Part shown: piece by piece, positions 23,140 through 33,158 of the stretch
Numbering within the stretch: position 1 is the stretch's first letter
How the letters are laid out: every line of letters starts with the position of its first letter
Assembly (NCBI RefSeq): GCF_900177545.1
Contig: NZ_FXBQ01000001.1
Location: 3,008,163-3,072,162 of the forward strand
DNA: 64,000 nucleotides
Reading direction: 5' to 3'
Origin: Maritimibacter sp. HL-12
Lineage (GTDB): Bacteria; Pseudomonadota; Alphaproteobacteria; Rhodobacterales; Rhodobacteraceae
Program-made: the position numbers and the translations under genes
Notes under the pieces: model-generated
The model's input: the letters and a program-made list of their open reading frames with translations, nothing else
Told to the model about the DNA's origin: nothing
The model's database searches: none

Positions 23140-24266
23140 GCCCGCACCAGCGTCGCCACGGCTTGCGCGGCGATCCCTTCTTCGCGGCCGGTGAAGCCGA
23201 GGCGTTCCGAGGTGGTGGCCTTGACGCTCACCCGGTCGGTATCGACCGCCATGATCCGCGCCAGTTCCGCCCGCATCGCCCCGGCGTGTGGGCCGATCTT
23301 CGGGCGTTCGCAGATCAGGGTAACGTCGACGTTGCCGATCTCGAAGCCGTTTTCGCGCGCCAGCCCCACCGCATGGGCGAGGAAAACGTGGCTCTCGGTC
23401 CCCTTCCACTGCGGATCGGAGGGCGGGAAGTGCTGGCCGATATCGCCCATCGCGAGCGCGCCATAGATCGCATCGGTGAGCGCGTGCATGCCCACGTCGG
23501 CATCGGAATGGCCCTTGAGTTTCTGGTCATGCGGCACCGCGACGCCGCACAGAATGCAGGCCTCGCCCGCCTCGAAGGCGTGCACGTCGAAGCCTTGCCC
23601 GATCCTGATATCCATCGCCGCTCCCATCAATTGCTCGGCCCGGGCAAAATCGTCGGGCCCGGTGATTTTCAGGTTTGCCTCCTCGCCCGCGACGATGGCG
23701 ACGTCAAGCCCGGCCGCGCGGGCCACTTCCACGTCGTCGGCGGCCCCGCCCGGGTGCTTCCGGTGGGCATCAAGTATGGCAGTGAAACGAAAGCCCTGCG
23801 GCGTTTGCGCGCGGTAGAGCGCGGCACGGTCCTGCGTGCCCGCAACCTTGCCCCCGGCCCCGCGCCAGAGCGCATCGGTGACGGCGAGCGCCGGGGCGGC
23901 ACCTGCGCTTTCCACCAGCGCCGCGATCACCCGGTCGATCACTTCGGCGCTCACCAGCGGGCGGGCAACATCGTGGATCAGAACGATATCGGGCGGGTCG
24001 CCCGCGAGCGCCTCCAGCCCGGCGCGCACGCTGGCGTCGCGGGTCGCGCCGCCGGTGGCGATGATCACCTCGTCGAAGCCCTCGGCCTGGCCGAGATCGT
24101 CGGGATGCAGCACCAGCACCACCCGGTCCACGCGGGGATGGGTGGTGAAGGCGGCCACGCTCCAGTCGGCCACCCGGCGGCCGTTGAGGCTGCGCCACTG
24201 CTTGGGCACGTCTCCACCCGCCCTGGTGCCGCGTCCGGCGGCGACGATGATGCTCGCGATATCCAT
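23136..24266 (-). CDS. ispDF: Bifunctional IspD-IspF enzyme of the MEP pathway
   Basis: 376 residues. The N-terminal IspD domain (MEP cytidylyltransferase) shows [31 protein letters not shown] and QTPQGFRF; the C-terminal IspF domain (MECDP synthase), from about residue 222, shows [30 protein letters not shown] (metal ligands D, H) and [20 protein letters not shown]. The fusion is characteristic of alphaproteobacteria and others. Two enzymes catalysing non-consecutive steps are joined, with IspE between them. ATG 24266 is preferred; a GTG two codons earlier is possible. First gene of its operon and divergent from dusB. Confidence 0.97.
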   Translation of the reverse strand: MDIASIIVAAGRGTRAGGDVPKQWRSLNGRRVADWSVAAFTTHPRVDRVVLVLHPDDLGQAEGFDEVIIATGGATRDASVRAGLEALAGDPPDIVLIHDVARPLVSAEVIDRVIAALVESAGAAPALAVTDALWRGAGGKVAGTQDRAALYRAQTPQGFRFTAILDAHRKHPGGAADDVEVARAAGLDVAIVAGEEANLKITGPDDFARAEQLMGAAMDIRIGQGFDVHAFEAGEACILCGVAVPHDQKLKGHSDADVGMHALTDAIYGALAMGDIGQHFPPSDPQWKGTESHVFLAHAVGLARENGFEIGNVDVTLICERPKIGPHAGAMRAELARIMAVDTDRVSVKATTSERLGFTGREEGIAAQAVATLVRA

Positions 24267-24434
24267 GGGCACTGTTTATGCCCTGCCGATTTCAAGGACA
24301 ATGGCCCCGCGTCAGGGGTGGTAGTTGATTAATTATTGTGCAGAGGCGAAATAACGCCCATGGAATGAGCGCGGGATTTTGCGGCCCCGTCGCACCGCCG
24401 CTATATGACAGGCATCTGCTCAAGGATTAGGCAC

Positions 24435-25415
24435 ATGGCCGTGAGGCTTGGCGATATCACCCTCGACCCCCCGGTTTTCCTCGCGCCGATGGCGGGGATC
24501 ACCGACCTGCCGTTCCGCAACCTCGTGCAGAGCTTCGGTGCCGGGCTCGTGGTGAGCGAGATGGTGGCGAGCCAGGAGATGGTGCAGGCCAAGCCCGGGG
24601 TGCGCGAGCGCGCCGAGCTCGGCTTCGGCCTCGCCGGAACCGCGGTGCAACTGGCAGGGCGCGATCCCTGGTGGATCGGGGAGGCGGCGCGGATGGTCGA
24701 GGCGAACGGCGCGGCGATCATCGACATCAACATGGGCTGCCCGGCCAAGAAGGTGGTCGGCGGGCTGTCCGGCTCGGCGCTGATGAAAACGCCCGAACAC
24801 GCGTTGAGGCTGATCGAGGCGGTGGTAGGCGCCGTGTCCGTGCCGGTAACGCTGAAAACCCGGCTGGGCTGGGACGATGACATGCTCAACGCCCCCGAGA
24901 TCGCCCGGCAAGCCGAGGCGGCGGGGGTGGCGATGATCACGATCCACGGCCGCACCCGCTGCCAGTTCTACAAGGGCCGGGCCGACTGGGCGGCGATCGC
25001 CGCGACGAAACAGGCGGTGGCGATCCCGGTGATCGCCAACGGCGATATCGGCTCGGTCGCAGATGCCCGGCAGGCGCTCGCGCAATCGGGGGCCGACGGC
25101 GTGATGGTGGGCCGCGCAAGCGGCGGCAAGCCCTGGCTCATCGCCGAGATCGGCGCGGCGCTCGCGGGCAGGCCAGGACCGCAGGTGCCCGAAGGCGCTG
25201 CGCTGGTGGAGATGGTGGCGGGGCACTACGACGCCTCGCTGGCCTTCTACGGCCGCGATCTCGGCAAGCGGGTGATCCGCAAGCATCTTGGCTGGTACAT
25301 GGACGAGGCCGGCACGCCCGCGCCTTTGCGCCGCGAGGTGCTGGCCTCGCCCGACCCCGACCGGGTGCGCGACCTGCTCGCCGACGCGCTCGCGCCGCGG
25401 CAGGAGGCCGCCTGA
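24435..25415 (+). CDS. dusB: tRNA-dihydrouridine synthase (DusB/NifR3 family)
   Basis: 326 residues from ATG 24435, with AAGGATTAGG upstream. FMN-dependent reduction of uridines in tRNA. Characteristic motifs are FLAPMAGITDLPFRNL, INMGCPAKKVVGGLSGSALM with the catalytic Cys, TIHGRTRCQFYKGRADW and ANGDIGSVADA. Historically this gene is nifR3, first of the nifR3-ntrB-ntrC operon in Rhodobacter. Its stop overlaps the ntrB start (TGATG). The 168-base gap to ispDF contains an AT-rich patch (TTGATTAATTATTG near 24325) and TATATGAC near 24401, which may be promoter material. Confidence 0.96.
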   Translation: MAVRLGDITLDPPVFLAPMAGITDLPFRNLVQSFGAGLVVSEMVASQEMVQAKPGVRERAELGFGLAGTAVQLAGRDPWWIGEAARMVEANGAAIIDINMGCPAKKVVGGLSGSALMKTPEHALRLIEAVVGAVSVPVTLKTRLGWDDDMLNAPEIARQAEAAGVAMITIHGRTRCQFYKGRADWAAIAATKQAVAIPVIANGDIGSVADARQALAQSGADGVMVGRASGGKPWLIAEIGAALAGRPGPQVPEGAALVEMVAGHYDASLAFYGRDLGKRVIRKHLGWYMDEAGTPAPLRREVLASPDPDRVRDLLADALAPRQEAA

Positions 25416-26488
25416 TGGAAAACGATGCGCTCTGGACCGCGTTGCCGGTGCCTGCGATCCTGATCGGCCCGGATGACGCGATCCGCGAGGTCAACCCGGC
25501 GGGAGAATTGTTCCTCAACGCCTCGACGAAATCGCTGCTCGGCAAGCCGGTGCTCGACCGTCTCGCCATCGACGCCGATATCGACGACGCCTTCGAGCGC
25601 GTCCGCCGCGACCAGGGGCCGCTCTTCATCAACAACGTCGATGTCGGCGCGGGCCATGCCCCGCCGGTGGAATGCAACGTCCAGATTGCCCCGGTGCAGG
25701 GCGGCGAGAACGTGCTGATCCTGCTGCACCCGCGAAACCTCGCGGTGCGTCTCGGCAAGTCGATGGGGGTGAAATCGGCGGCGCGCTCGGCGATCGGCAT
25801 GGCCGAAATGCTGGCGCACGAGATCAAGAACCCGCTGGCGGGGATCACCGGCGCGGCGCAGTTGCTGTCGATGGGGCTCAGCGGCGACGACCTGGAACTG
25901 ACTGACCTGATCGTGGTCGAGAGCCGCCGGATCGTCGCGTTGCTCGACCAGGTCGAGCAATTCGGCAACCTGCGCCCGCCCGAGCGCAAGGTGGTCAATA
26001 TCCACGACCTGCTCGACCGGGCACAGAAATCGGCGGAAGTGGGCTTTGCCGCGAAGATGCGGCTGGTGGAGGATTACGACCCCTCGCTGCCGCCCACCTT
26101 CGTCGATCCCGACCAGTTCATGCAGGTCTTCCTGAACCTGCTCAAGAACGCCGCCGAGGCCGCCGGTGGCGGCGGCGGCACGATCCGCATTCACACCTTC
26201 TACGACCACGCGCTGAGGCTGCGCCGCCCCGATGGCAGCGGGGCGGGCCTGCCGCTTCAGGTGGAAATCTGCGACGACGGTCCGGGCTTGCCGCCCGAGA
26301 TCGCGGGCCAGGTGTTCGAGCCCTTCGTTTCGGGCCGCGAGAACGGCACCGGGCTCGGCCTCGCGCTCGTCTCCAAGATCATCTCGGACCATGACGGCTG
26401 GATTTCCGTCGACAGCGTGCCGGGCAGGACGCGGTTTCGGATCTCGCTGCCGGTCGCCCCGAAAGATGCCCCGAAGGACAAGGAGTAA
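25415..26488 (+). CDS. ntrB: Nitrogen regulation sensor kinase NtrB (GlnL)
   Basis: 357 residues, cytosolic. A PAS domain (residues about 8-110) precedes the dimerisation/phosphoacceptor helix with H135 in AHEIKNPLAGITGAAQLL and a HATPase_c domain with the N box NLLKNAAEAAGG, the G1 box CDDGPGLP and the G2 box GRENGTGLGLALVSKI. NtrB phosphorylates NtrC when nitrogen is limiting, under control of PII. Coupled to dusB by TGATG and followed by ntrC 6 bases after its stop. Confidence 0.97.
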   Translation: MENDALWTALPVPAILIGPDDAIREVNPAGELFLNASTKSLLGKPVLDRLAIDADIDDAFERVRRDQGPLFINNVDVGAGHAPPVECNVQIAPVQGGENVLILLHPRNLAVRLGKSMGVKSAARSAIGMAEMLAHEIKNPLAGITGAAQLLSMGLSGDDLELTDLIVVESRRIVALLDQVEQFGNLRPPERKVVNIHDLLDRAQKSAEVGFAAKMRLVEDYDPSLPPTFVDPDQFMQVFLNLLKNAAEAAGGGGGTIRIHTFYDHALRLRRPDGSGAGLPLQVEICDDGPGLPPEIAGQVFEPFVSGRENGTGLGLALVSKIISDHDGWISVDSVPGRTRFRISLPVAPKDAPKDKE

Positions 26489-26494
26489 CCCCCG

Positions 26495-27868
26495 ATGGAT
26501 GGCACCGTTCTCGTTGCCGACGACGACCGCACGATCCGCACCGTGCTGACCCAGGCGCTCACCCGCGCCGGCTGCCGGGTGCATGCCACCTCGTCGCTCG
26601 TCACCCTCAAGCGCTGGGTCGAGGAGGGGCGCGGCGACCTGGTGATCTCCGACGTGGTGATGCCCGACGGCAACGGGCTCGACGCGCTGCCCGAGATCGC
26701 CCATATGCGGCCCGATCTGCCGGTGATCGTGATCTCGGCGCAGAACACCATCATGACCGCGATCCAGGCCGCCGAGAAGGAGGCCTTCGACTACCTGCCG
26801 AAGCCCTTCGACCTGCCCGACCTGATGAAGCGCGCGGCCCGGGCGCTGGAACAGAAGCGCCGGATGCCGCCGCCGAAACGAACCGACGGTGCCGAGGCCG
26901 AGGGCCGGGGCGACGATCTGCCGCTGGTCGGGCGCACCCCGGCGATGCAGGCGCTCTACCGGCTGGTGGCGCGGGTGATGAACACCGAACTGCCGGTGCT
27001 GATCACCGGCGAGAGCGGCACCGGCAAGAGCCTGATCGCGCGCGCGCTGCATGATTTCTCCGATCGCCGCGCCTTGCCCTTCGTGGTCGCCACGCCCGAC
27101 GACCTGGTGCCGATGGAAGGACCGGCGAAGCTGCTGGCCAAGGTCGGCCAGGGCACGCTCCTGTTCGACGAGATCGGCGATCTCGACGCCGACGCGCAGG
27201 CCCGCATCACCCGGATGCTCGACAGTCTCACCGACCACGCCCCGCGCATTCTTGCCACATCGCAGGGCGATCTCGCCCGGCGGCTGAAGTCGGGCGCGTT
27301 CCGGCAGGATCTGTATTACCGGCTTGGCGGCGTCACCATTCCGGTGCCGTCCTTGCGCGAGCGGATCGAGGATATCCCGGCGCTGGCCGAGCACTTCCTC
27401 GCCCGTGCCGAGCGCGAGGGGATGACGCCGCGCCGGCTTGCGCCCGCCGCGGCGGATGTTTTGCGGGCCTATCCATGGCCGGGCAACGTGCGCCAGCTCG
27501 AAAACACCATCCAGCGGCTGATGGTCACCGGTGCCGAAGCCGAGATTTCGCGCGCCGAGGTCGAGGCGACGCTGGGGGCGCCCACGGGCGGGCCGATGGT
27601 GACGCTGGACGAGGCCGAAAACCTCTCGGTGTCGGTTGCGCGCCACCTCAAGCGCTATTTCGATCTGCACGGCGGGTCGCTGCCGCCACCCGGCGTCTAC
27701 CAGCGTGTCTTGCGCGAAATCGAGGTGCCGCTGATCGAGATTGCGCTGGATGCCACCGGCGGCAACCAGGCCCGATGTGCCGATCTGCTCGGGATCAACC
27801 GAAATACCCTGCGAAAGAAGATCACCGAGCTTGGAATCGAGGTGACACGCCGCCGCAAGTTGATGTAA
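26495..27868 (+). CDS. ntrC: Nitrogen response regulator NtrC (lacking the GAFTGA loop)
   Basis: 457 residues. The receiver has D53 in [10 protein letters not shown]; the AAA+ domain has Walker A GESGTGKS (172-179) and Walker B LLFDEIGD (223-229); a Fis-type HTH ends the protein ([25 protein letters not shown], in part). Between [10 protein letters not shown] and GQGTLLFDE, where sigma54 activators carry GAFTGA, the sequence reads [13 protein letters not shown]. The same deletion is known for R. capsulatus NtrC, which activates the sigma70 holoenzyme. I infer this protein also does not use sigma54. Regulates nitrogen assimilation genes. Confidence 0.96.
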   Translation: MDGTVLVADDDRTIRTVLTQALTRAGCRVHATSSLVTLKRWVEEGRGDLVISDVVMPDGNGLDALPEIAHMRPDLPVIVISAQNTIMTAIQAAEKEAFDYLPKPFDLPDLMKRAARALEQKRRMPPPKRTDGAEAEGRGDDLPLVGRTPAMQALYRLVARVMNTELPVLITGESGTGKSLIARALHDFSDRRALPFVVATPDDLVPMEGPAKLLAKVGQGTLLFDEIGDLDADAQARITRMLDSLTDHAPRILATSQGDLARRLKSGAFRQDLYYRLGGVTIPVPSLRERIEDIPALAEHFLARAEREGMTPRRLAPAAADVLRAYPWPGNVRQLENTIQRLMVTGAEAEISRAEVEATLGAPTGGPMVTLDEAENLSVSVARHLKRYFDLHGGSLPPPGVYQRVLREIEVPLIEIALDATGGNQARCADLLGINRNTLRKKITELGIEVTRRRKLM

Positions 27869-27938
27869 AAGAGCCACAGTCGTGGCACAAGCGCCGCATC
27901 GCGGCAGGCGGGCCAATCGCGGTGGTCTTGGGGGAAAC

Positions 27939-30212
27939 GTGGCGCAAAGCGAATCGCAGCGGTGGACGTGGGACCGCCTCGCGCGGCTGAGGCGGATGCG
28001 TCAGGTCCGCGCCGTTGTCACCTTCGGCGTGGTCGTGCTCGGCCCCTTGCTGGCGGTGCTCACCTACCTTGTGCTCGGCCCGCTCGATCAGGACGTGGAA
28101 TCGAATGCCCTGCGCCTCGTGCTGCTGGCGGATTTCGTCTACGTGCTGATCGTGGCCGCGCTGGTGCTGATCGGGCTGGTGCGCATGGTGGGCGCGCGGC
28201 GGGCACGGTCGGCGGGATCGCGGCTGCACCTGCGCCTCACCGGGGCTTTCGCCCTGCTGGCGCTGTTGCCGACGGTGCTGGTCGCGGTCTTCGCGGTGCT
28301 CACCGTGAACGTCGGTCTCGAAGGCTGGTTCTCCGACCGGGTGAGCCGGGTGGTGGGCAATTCGCTCGCAGCAGCGCAGGCCTATGAAGAAGAACACCGC
28401 GTCGGGCTCGAACAGGACGCCGAAGCGGTCGCCGCCTTCCTCGACCTGGCCAAGCAGTCCAACGTCTTCATTTCCGACGCGCAACTCAGGCAGGCGCTGG
28501 CGCAGGCGCAGGGGCGCATCCAGCGCGGGCTGCGCGAGGCCTATATCATCGACAGTGACGGCGAGATCAGGTTGCGCGGCGATCGCTCCTACCTGTTCGA
28601 CTTCGAGCGCCCGCCGGAAGAGGCGATCGAGACCGCGCTCCTGGATGAAACCGTCATCATCGAGGATTGGGACAACAACGAGTTCCGTGCCTTGGTGAAG
28701 CTCAACGCCTACGGCGACCACTTCCTCTATGTCTCGCGCGACGTCGACGGCGAGATCCTCAACCTGCTTGATGAGACCCGCGAAACCGTGCGTTTCTACC
28801 AGCAGCTTGAAAGCCAGCGCGGGCAGGTTCTGTTCGAGTTCGGGCTGATCTACCTCGGCTTCGCCGCGATCCTGATCCTTGCCGCGACATGGCTGGGGAT
28901 GTGGTTCGCCGAACGCCTTGCGCGGCCGGTGGGTCGGCTTGCCTCGGCCGCAGAGCGGGTCGGGGCGGGCGATCTCGACGTGCAGGTGATCGAGGAGGAA
29001 ACCGGCGACGAGATCGAGCAGCTATCGGGGTTGTTTAACCGGATGACCCGCCAGCTCAAGGGCCAGCGCGACCGACTGCTGGAAAACACCGATCAGATCG
29101 AGCGCCGTCGGCGTTTGTTCGACTCGGTGCTCGCCTCGGTCACGGCGGGGGTGATCGGGCTCGATGCCGATGGCCGGATCACCTTTCTCAACCGCGCCGC
29201 GCAGGTGATGATGGGGCTTGAGCCGGGCGAGCCGGAGCATACCGATCTTGGCCTCGTGGTGCCCGAGTTCGCGCCGCTGCTCGACCGGCTCACCGAAAGT
29301 GGCGGCGAGCGGGTTCAGGCCGAACTGGGGCTGAGCCGCATGGGGCGGCAGGAGCGCCTGCTCGTGCGCATGGCCCCACGGTTTTCCGACACCGGCGCGA
29401 TCGAGGGCTACGTGATCGCCTTCGACGACGTGACCGACCTTGTCACCGCGCAGCGGATGGCAGCCTGGGGCGACGTGGCGCGGCGGATCGCGCACGAAAT
29501 CAAGAACCCGCTCACCCCGATCCAGCTTTCGGCCGAACGCATCAAGCGCAAGTTCACCCGCAAGATGGACGAGGCCGATGCCGAAGACCTCGAAAACCTC
29601 ACCGGCGTGATCGTGCGCCAGACCGAGGATCTGCGCCGGATCGTCGACGAGTTCTCCAAATTCGCCCGGATGCCCGAGCCCGACCGCAAGCCCGCCGACC
29701 TCAATGCGCTGGTGCGCAGCGCGGTGACGCTGCAGCAGGCCGGGCAGGAGGGCGTGACCATAGAGGCCGATCTGCCGCCGGGCGAGATGCTTGCCGAGCT
29801 GGATGAAACCATGATCGGCCAAGCGCTCACAAACCTGATCAAGAACGCTGGCGAAGCGATTGAAAGCCTTCAGGAAAAGGGCCAAGCGCCAACAGGGCAT
29901 AAACCCGAGATCCGGGTTCGTCTGACGCTCGAGGCAGACGAGGACGACTGCGCCGGGGTGATCGAGATTTCCGACAACGGCATCGGCCTGCCGGACGACC
30001 GCGCGCGGCTTTTCGAGCCTTACGTGACCACACGCGACAAGGGCACCGGGTTGGGGCTGGCGATCGTGAAGAAGATCATCGAGGAGCACGGCGGCAGCCT
30101 TCAGCTTCTCGATGCCGAGATGTTCGGCGGCACCGACCGGCCCGGCGCGCGCGCCGTGGTCCGCCTGCCGGTGCGGCCGCTGGAGGTGGCAGCGCAGGAC
30201 GCGGCCGAGTGA
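27939..30212 (+). CDS. ntrY: Membrane sensor histidine kinase NtrY
   Basis: 757 residues from GTG 27939, chosen because GGGGGA lies 5 bases before it; a GTG at 27882 is an alternative with no ribosome site. Three hydrophobic segments occur near the N-terminus and one near residue 315, enclosing an extracytoplasmic region. A HAMP domain (LARPVGRLASAAERVGAGDLDVQ), a PAS domain and a kinase core follow, with phosphoacceptor H519 in RIAHEIKNPLTPIQLSAERI and N box NLIKNAGEAIESL. NtrY partners NtrX in nitrogen, redox and envelope signalling. Separated from ntrC by 70 bases. Confidence 0.96.
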   Translation: MAQSESQRWTWDRLARLRRMRQVRAVVTFGVVVLGPLLAVLTYLVLGPLDQDVESNALRLVLLADFVYVLIVAALVLIGLVRMVGARRARSAGSRLHLRLTGAFALLALLPTVLVAVFAVLTVNVGLEGWFSDRVSRVVGNSLAAAQAYEEEHRVGLEQDAEAVAAFLDLAKQSNVFISDAQLRQALAQAQGRIQRGLREAYIIDSDGEIRLRGDRSYLFDFERPPEEAIETALLDETVIIEDWDNNEFRALVKLNAYGDHFLYVSRDVDGEILNLLDETRETVRFYQQLESQRGQVLFEFGLIYLGFAAILILAATWLGMWFAERLARPVGRLASAAERVGAGDLDVQVIEEETGDEIEQLSGLFNRMTRQLKGQRDRLLENTDQIERRRRLFDSVLASVTAGVIGLDADGRITFLNRAAQVMMGLEPGEPEHTDLGLVVPEFAPLLDRLTESGGERVQAELGLSRMGRQERLLVRMAPRFSDTGAIEGYVIAFDDVTDLVTAQRMAAWGDVARRIAHEIKNPLTPIQLSAERIKRKFTRKMDEADAEDLENLTGVIVRQTEDLRRIVDEFSKFARMPEPDRKPADLNALVRSAVTLQQAGQEGVTIEADLPPGEMLAELDETMIGQALTNLIKNAGEAIESLQEKGQAPTGHKPEIRVRLTLEADEDDCAGVIEISDNGIGLPDDRARLFEPYVTTRDKGTGLGLAIVKKIIEEHGGSLQLLDAEMFGGTDRPGARAVVRLPVRPLEVAAQDAAE

Positions 30213-30244
30213 CGTAGCGAGAAAGACGGGAAACGGGGAACCAG

Positions 30245-31657
30245 ATGGCAGATATCCTGATTGTCGATGACGAGCGCGACATCCGCGAGCTGATCTCGGA
30301 TATCCTCGAAGACGAGGGCTATACAACCCGTCTCGCGGGCACCTCCGACGAGGCGGTTGCGCAGGTGAAGAAGGAACTGCCCGCGCTGATGATCCTCGAT
30401 ATCTGGCTCAAGGATTCGGCCATGGACGGGATCGACATCCTCAAGATGGTCAAGCGCGAGCACCCGCAGGTGCCAGTGGTGATCATCTCCGGCCACGGCA
30501 ATATCGAGATCGCGGTGGCCGCGATCAAGCAGGGGGCCTACGACTTCATCGAAAAGCCCTTCAACATCGACCAGCTCATGGTCGTGATCGCCCGCGCGAT
30601 GGAAACCTCGCGGCTCAGGCGCGAGAACGTCGAGTTGAGGCGCAAGGATCAGGGGCCGGTGGAGATGATCGGCACCTCCGCCGCGTTCAAGACGCTGCGC
30701 TCCAATCTCGAAAAGGTCATGCGCTCGAATGGCCGTGTGATGCTCACCGGGCCCGCGGGCTCGGGCAAGGAGCTTGCGGCGCGGATCATCCACGGCGGCA
30801 GCGACCGCGCGGACGGGCCTTTCGTGGTGGTCAATTCCGCCGCTGTCGAACCTGACCGGATGGAGCAGGTCCTGTTCGGCCGCGAGGGGGCCGAGCGCGG
30901 CATCGAGCCGGGATTGCTGGAGGAGGCCCACGGCGGCGTGCTCTACTTCGATGAAGTCGCCGACATGCCGCTGGGCACCCAGTCGAAGATCCTGCGGGTG
31001 CTGGTGGAGCAAAGCTTCACCCGGGTTGGCGGGGCCGACCGGGTCAACGTCGACGTGCGGGTGATCTCCTCGACCACGCGCGACCTCACCGCCGCGATCG
31101 CCGCTCGGCAATTCCGTGAAGAACTCTACCACCGGCTCAACGTGGTGCCGATCCATGTGCCGCCGCTGGCCGACCGCCGGGAGGATATTCCCGAGCTCGC
31201 CGCGCATTTCATCCGCCTGTTCAACGCCACCCAGGGCCTGCCGCTGCGCGCGCTGTCGGACGAGGCGCGCGCGATGCTGCAAAGCATGCACTGGCCGGGC
31301 AACGTGCGTCAGCTCAAGAACGTGATCGAACGGGTGCTGATCCTCGGTGACGGCGCAGGCGAGATCGTGGCGGCAGAGCTTGTCGAGGTCGATGCCGGCG
31401 GCGACGGCGGCGAGGGCGGTTCGGTGGTCCTGCCCGCGGCGCTGGCGACGCTGCCCCTGCGCGAGGCGCGCGAAGCCTTCGAGCGCGAATACCTGCTGAC
31501 CCAGATCAACCGGTTCGGCGGCAATATCAGCCGCACCGCAAGTTTCGTCGGCATGGAGCGCTCGGCGCTGCACCGCAAGCTGAAGTCGCTCGGCGTGGTC
31601 ACCGGCACCAAGTCGGGCGCACGGGTGGCCTGGGTGGCGGAGGGCGACGAGGGGTAG
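30245..31657 (+). CDS. ntrX: Response regulator NtrX
   Basis: 470 residues. Receiver with D52 in MILDIWLKDSAMDGID, AAA+ domain with Walker A-like GPAGSGKE (169-176) and Walker B VLYFDEVAD (232-240), and a Fis-type HTH near the end (RFGGNISRTASFVGMERSALHRKL, in part). The GAFTGA position reads GAERGIEPG, so a sigma54 contact loop is missing, and Walker A ends in KE not KT/KS. In this order NtrX is thought to act without sigma54; that is consistent here. Start ATG 30245 has GGGGAA upstream. The gene is 32 bases after ntrY. Confidence 0.95.
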   Translation: MADILIVDDERDIRELISDILEDEGYTTRLAGTSDEAVAQVKKELPALMILDIWLKDSAMDGIDILKMVKREHPQVPVVIISGHGNIEIAVAAIKQGAYDFIEKPFNIDQLMVVIARAMETSRLRRENVELRRKDQGPVEMIGTSAAFKTLRSNLEKVMRSNGRVMLTGPAGSGKELAARIIHGGSDRADGPFVVVNSAAVEPDRMEQVLFGREGAERGIEPGLLEEAHGGVLYFDEVADMPLGTQSKILRVLVEQSFTRVGGADRVNVDVRVISSTTRDLTAAIAARQFREELYHRLNVVPIHVPPLADRREDIPELAAHFIRLFNATQGLPLRALSDEARAMLQSMHWPGNVRQLKNVIERVLILGDGAGEIVAAELVEVDAGGDGGEGGSVVLPAALATLPLREAREAFEREYLLTQINRFGGNISRTASFVGMERSALHRKLKSLGVVTGTKSGARVAWVAEGDEG

Positions 31658-31667
31658 GGGCCGGGGC

Positions 31668-32468
31668 CTAGCTCGCGAGGCCGAGGGCTTCGTCCGTTGG
31701 GCTGGTGTCATACTTGTCGCGTGGCGGCCAGGGCCTCTTGCTCCAGTGCGGATCGAAGACGAAGCTCGATCTCTTGCGTCCCGCCACGAGCGCGCCATTG
31801 CCGGCACCCAGGGCGTAGTCGTAGTAGAGCTTGACGATTTCTTCCTCGCAGACCTGATCGGCGGCGGGCTCGGCCATGCAGGCATCGCGCCACCTGCGGA
31901 CCCGCGTGAAAGCGTCGTCGTCGGGCAGGGCAAAGCCTTCATAATAGTCGAGAAACCAGAACCGCTGGAATATCGGCGTGAACACCGCCTCGGCCAACCT
32001 GAACCGCTCGAACAGGAAAGGGCCGTCGGGGCTGTGGTCGCACAGGAATTCGTCGATTTCGCGGTAAAGCCGCAGCAGCTTTTCCCGGTGCGCCTCGCGC
32101 GCCTCGCGATCCTGGTTCATCACGAACAAATAGCCCGCCATGGTAAAGGGCCCTTCCTTCGCCACCAGCATCGATTCCACCGCGTGTTCGGCCGGATCGG
32201 TCCGGCGCAGCGGGCCGCCGGGCAAGCTTTCGTCGAGATAGCGCAGGATGACGAGGCTTTCCTTCAGCACGCCGCCGCCCGGGTCAACAATCACCGGCAG
32301 CGCCGTGGTGCCGCGGGTCAGGGCAAGCAGGTCGGGGTCGCGCGGCCGGGTGATGTCGACAACGCGGAATTCCACCGCGTCCGGTATCCCGCGCAGTGCC
32401 AGCAGGATCTCCAGCCGTTGCGAGAACGGGCAGACGGGAATGTGATAAACGATCGGGCGCGATGCCAT
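31668..32468 (-). CDS. Glutathione S-transferase-family protein
   Basis: 266 residues. The N-terminal thioredoxin-like half begins RPIVYHIPVCPFSQRLEILLALRGI, with a Cys-Pro-Phe-Ser site resembling omega-class GSTs, and contains the cis-Pro in ALPVIVDP and LKESLVILRYLDE. The C-terminal half is all-helical and longer than usual, ending in an unstructured tail DKYDTSPTDEALGLAS. A very good GGAGGAG ribosome site precedes ATG 32468. Its stop is 10 bases from the convergent ntrX stop. Substrate not deducible. Confidence 0.88.
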   Translation of the reverse strand: MASRPIVYHIPVCPFSQRLEILLALRGIPDAVEFRVVDITRPRDPDLLALTRGTTALPVIVDPGGGVLKESLVILRYLDESLPGGPLRRTDPAEHAVESMLVAKEGPFTMAGYLFVMNQDREAREAHREKLLRLYREIDEFLCDHSPDGPFLFERFRLAEAVFTPIFQRFWFLDYYEGFALPDDDAFTRVRRWRDACMAEPAADQVCEEEIVKLYYDYALGAGNGALVAGRKRSSFVFDPHWSKRPWPPRDKYDTSPTDEALGLAS

Positions 32469-32594
32469 CGGGGCTCCTCCTCTCCGGGTGCGACCAAGGG
32501 CGGCCGAAGCCGCCCCGCGCGCGCAGGGTAAGGTGCCAGGGCATCCCTGACAACGCGCGCGACCGCTCGCGCCGGGGCTGTCAGGGCCTGGGCG

Positions 32595-32915
32595 TCAGCC
32601 CTGCCGGCGCCCGAGCTTGCCGAACTCGCTGTCGAGCAGCGCGCGCAGCTTCTTCGCCCCGCCGCGCAGGGCCGCTTCGACGTTGGCATCGGCATGGGTG
32701 ACCGTCTGCGGCTGCATTCCCTCCGGGCGCGCCTCGATGGTGCAGATGATGTCATCCGCGCCGCCCTTGCCCGCGTTGGCATCGGCAAGGTGCACCTCGA
32801 TCCGGGTCAAATGGCTGGCGAGATGCCCAAGCCCGGCGGATACGAGGGTTTCAGCGATTTCGGCCAAGCGGTCATCGCCCTGGATATGTGCGTCGGAGTT
32901 GAGTTGGAATTGCAT
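32595..32915 (-). CDS. HPF/RaiA-family ribosome-associated protein
   Basis: 106 residues. The beta-alpha-beta pattern of the sigma54-modulation/RaiA fold is recognisable: MQFQLNSDAHIQGDDRL, LTRIEVHLADANAGKGGADDI (in part), CTIEARPEGMQPQTVTH and ALRGGAKKLRALLDSEFGKL. It is a short form without the long C-terminal domain. Relatives bind the 30S subunit and influence ribosome dormancy. ATG 32915 has AAGGA upstream. The 243-base gap to trkA holds its promoter and that of trkA; I see no other feature there. Confidence 0.85.
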   Translation of the reverse strand: MQFQLNSDAHIQGDDRLAEIAETLVSAGLGHLASHLTRIEVHLADANAGKGGADDIICTIEARPEGMQPQTVTHADANVEAALRGGAKKLRALLDSEFGKLGRRQG

Positions 32916-33158
32916 GTCGGTCCTTGTGGGTTCGAGAAGTTGCCCTGATCCCTGTTACATGGTCGGCGGCCGGGATGACGCCAAGGGCGCGACACGATAT
33001 TTCCCGCGTATGGCGGCACCGCGCCGCAGCATCGCCCCTCGACCGCCGGCGCGCCCCTCGCATTTGGCAACTGGCATCAACCTGCCGCGCAACCGCGCCA
33101 CGTTGACCAATCCGGCCCTTTCTGCCAATCCTGCCCCGGTGGCATTCAGGAGACAGCC

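Noticed and set aside
25247-27916. Open frame of 889 codons antisense to ntrB and ntrC
   Set aside because: Runs across two real genes and their junction, with no domain; shadow.
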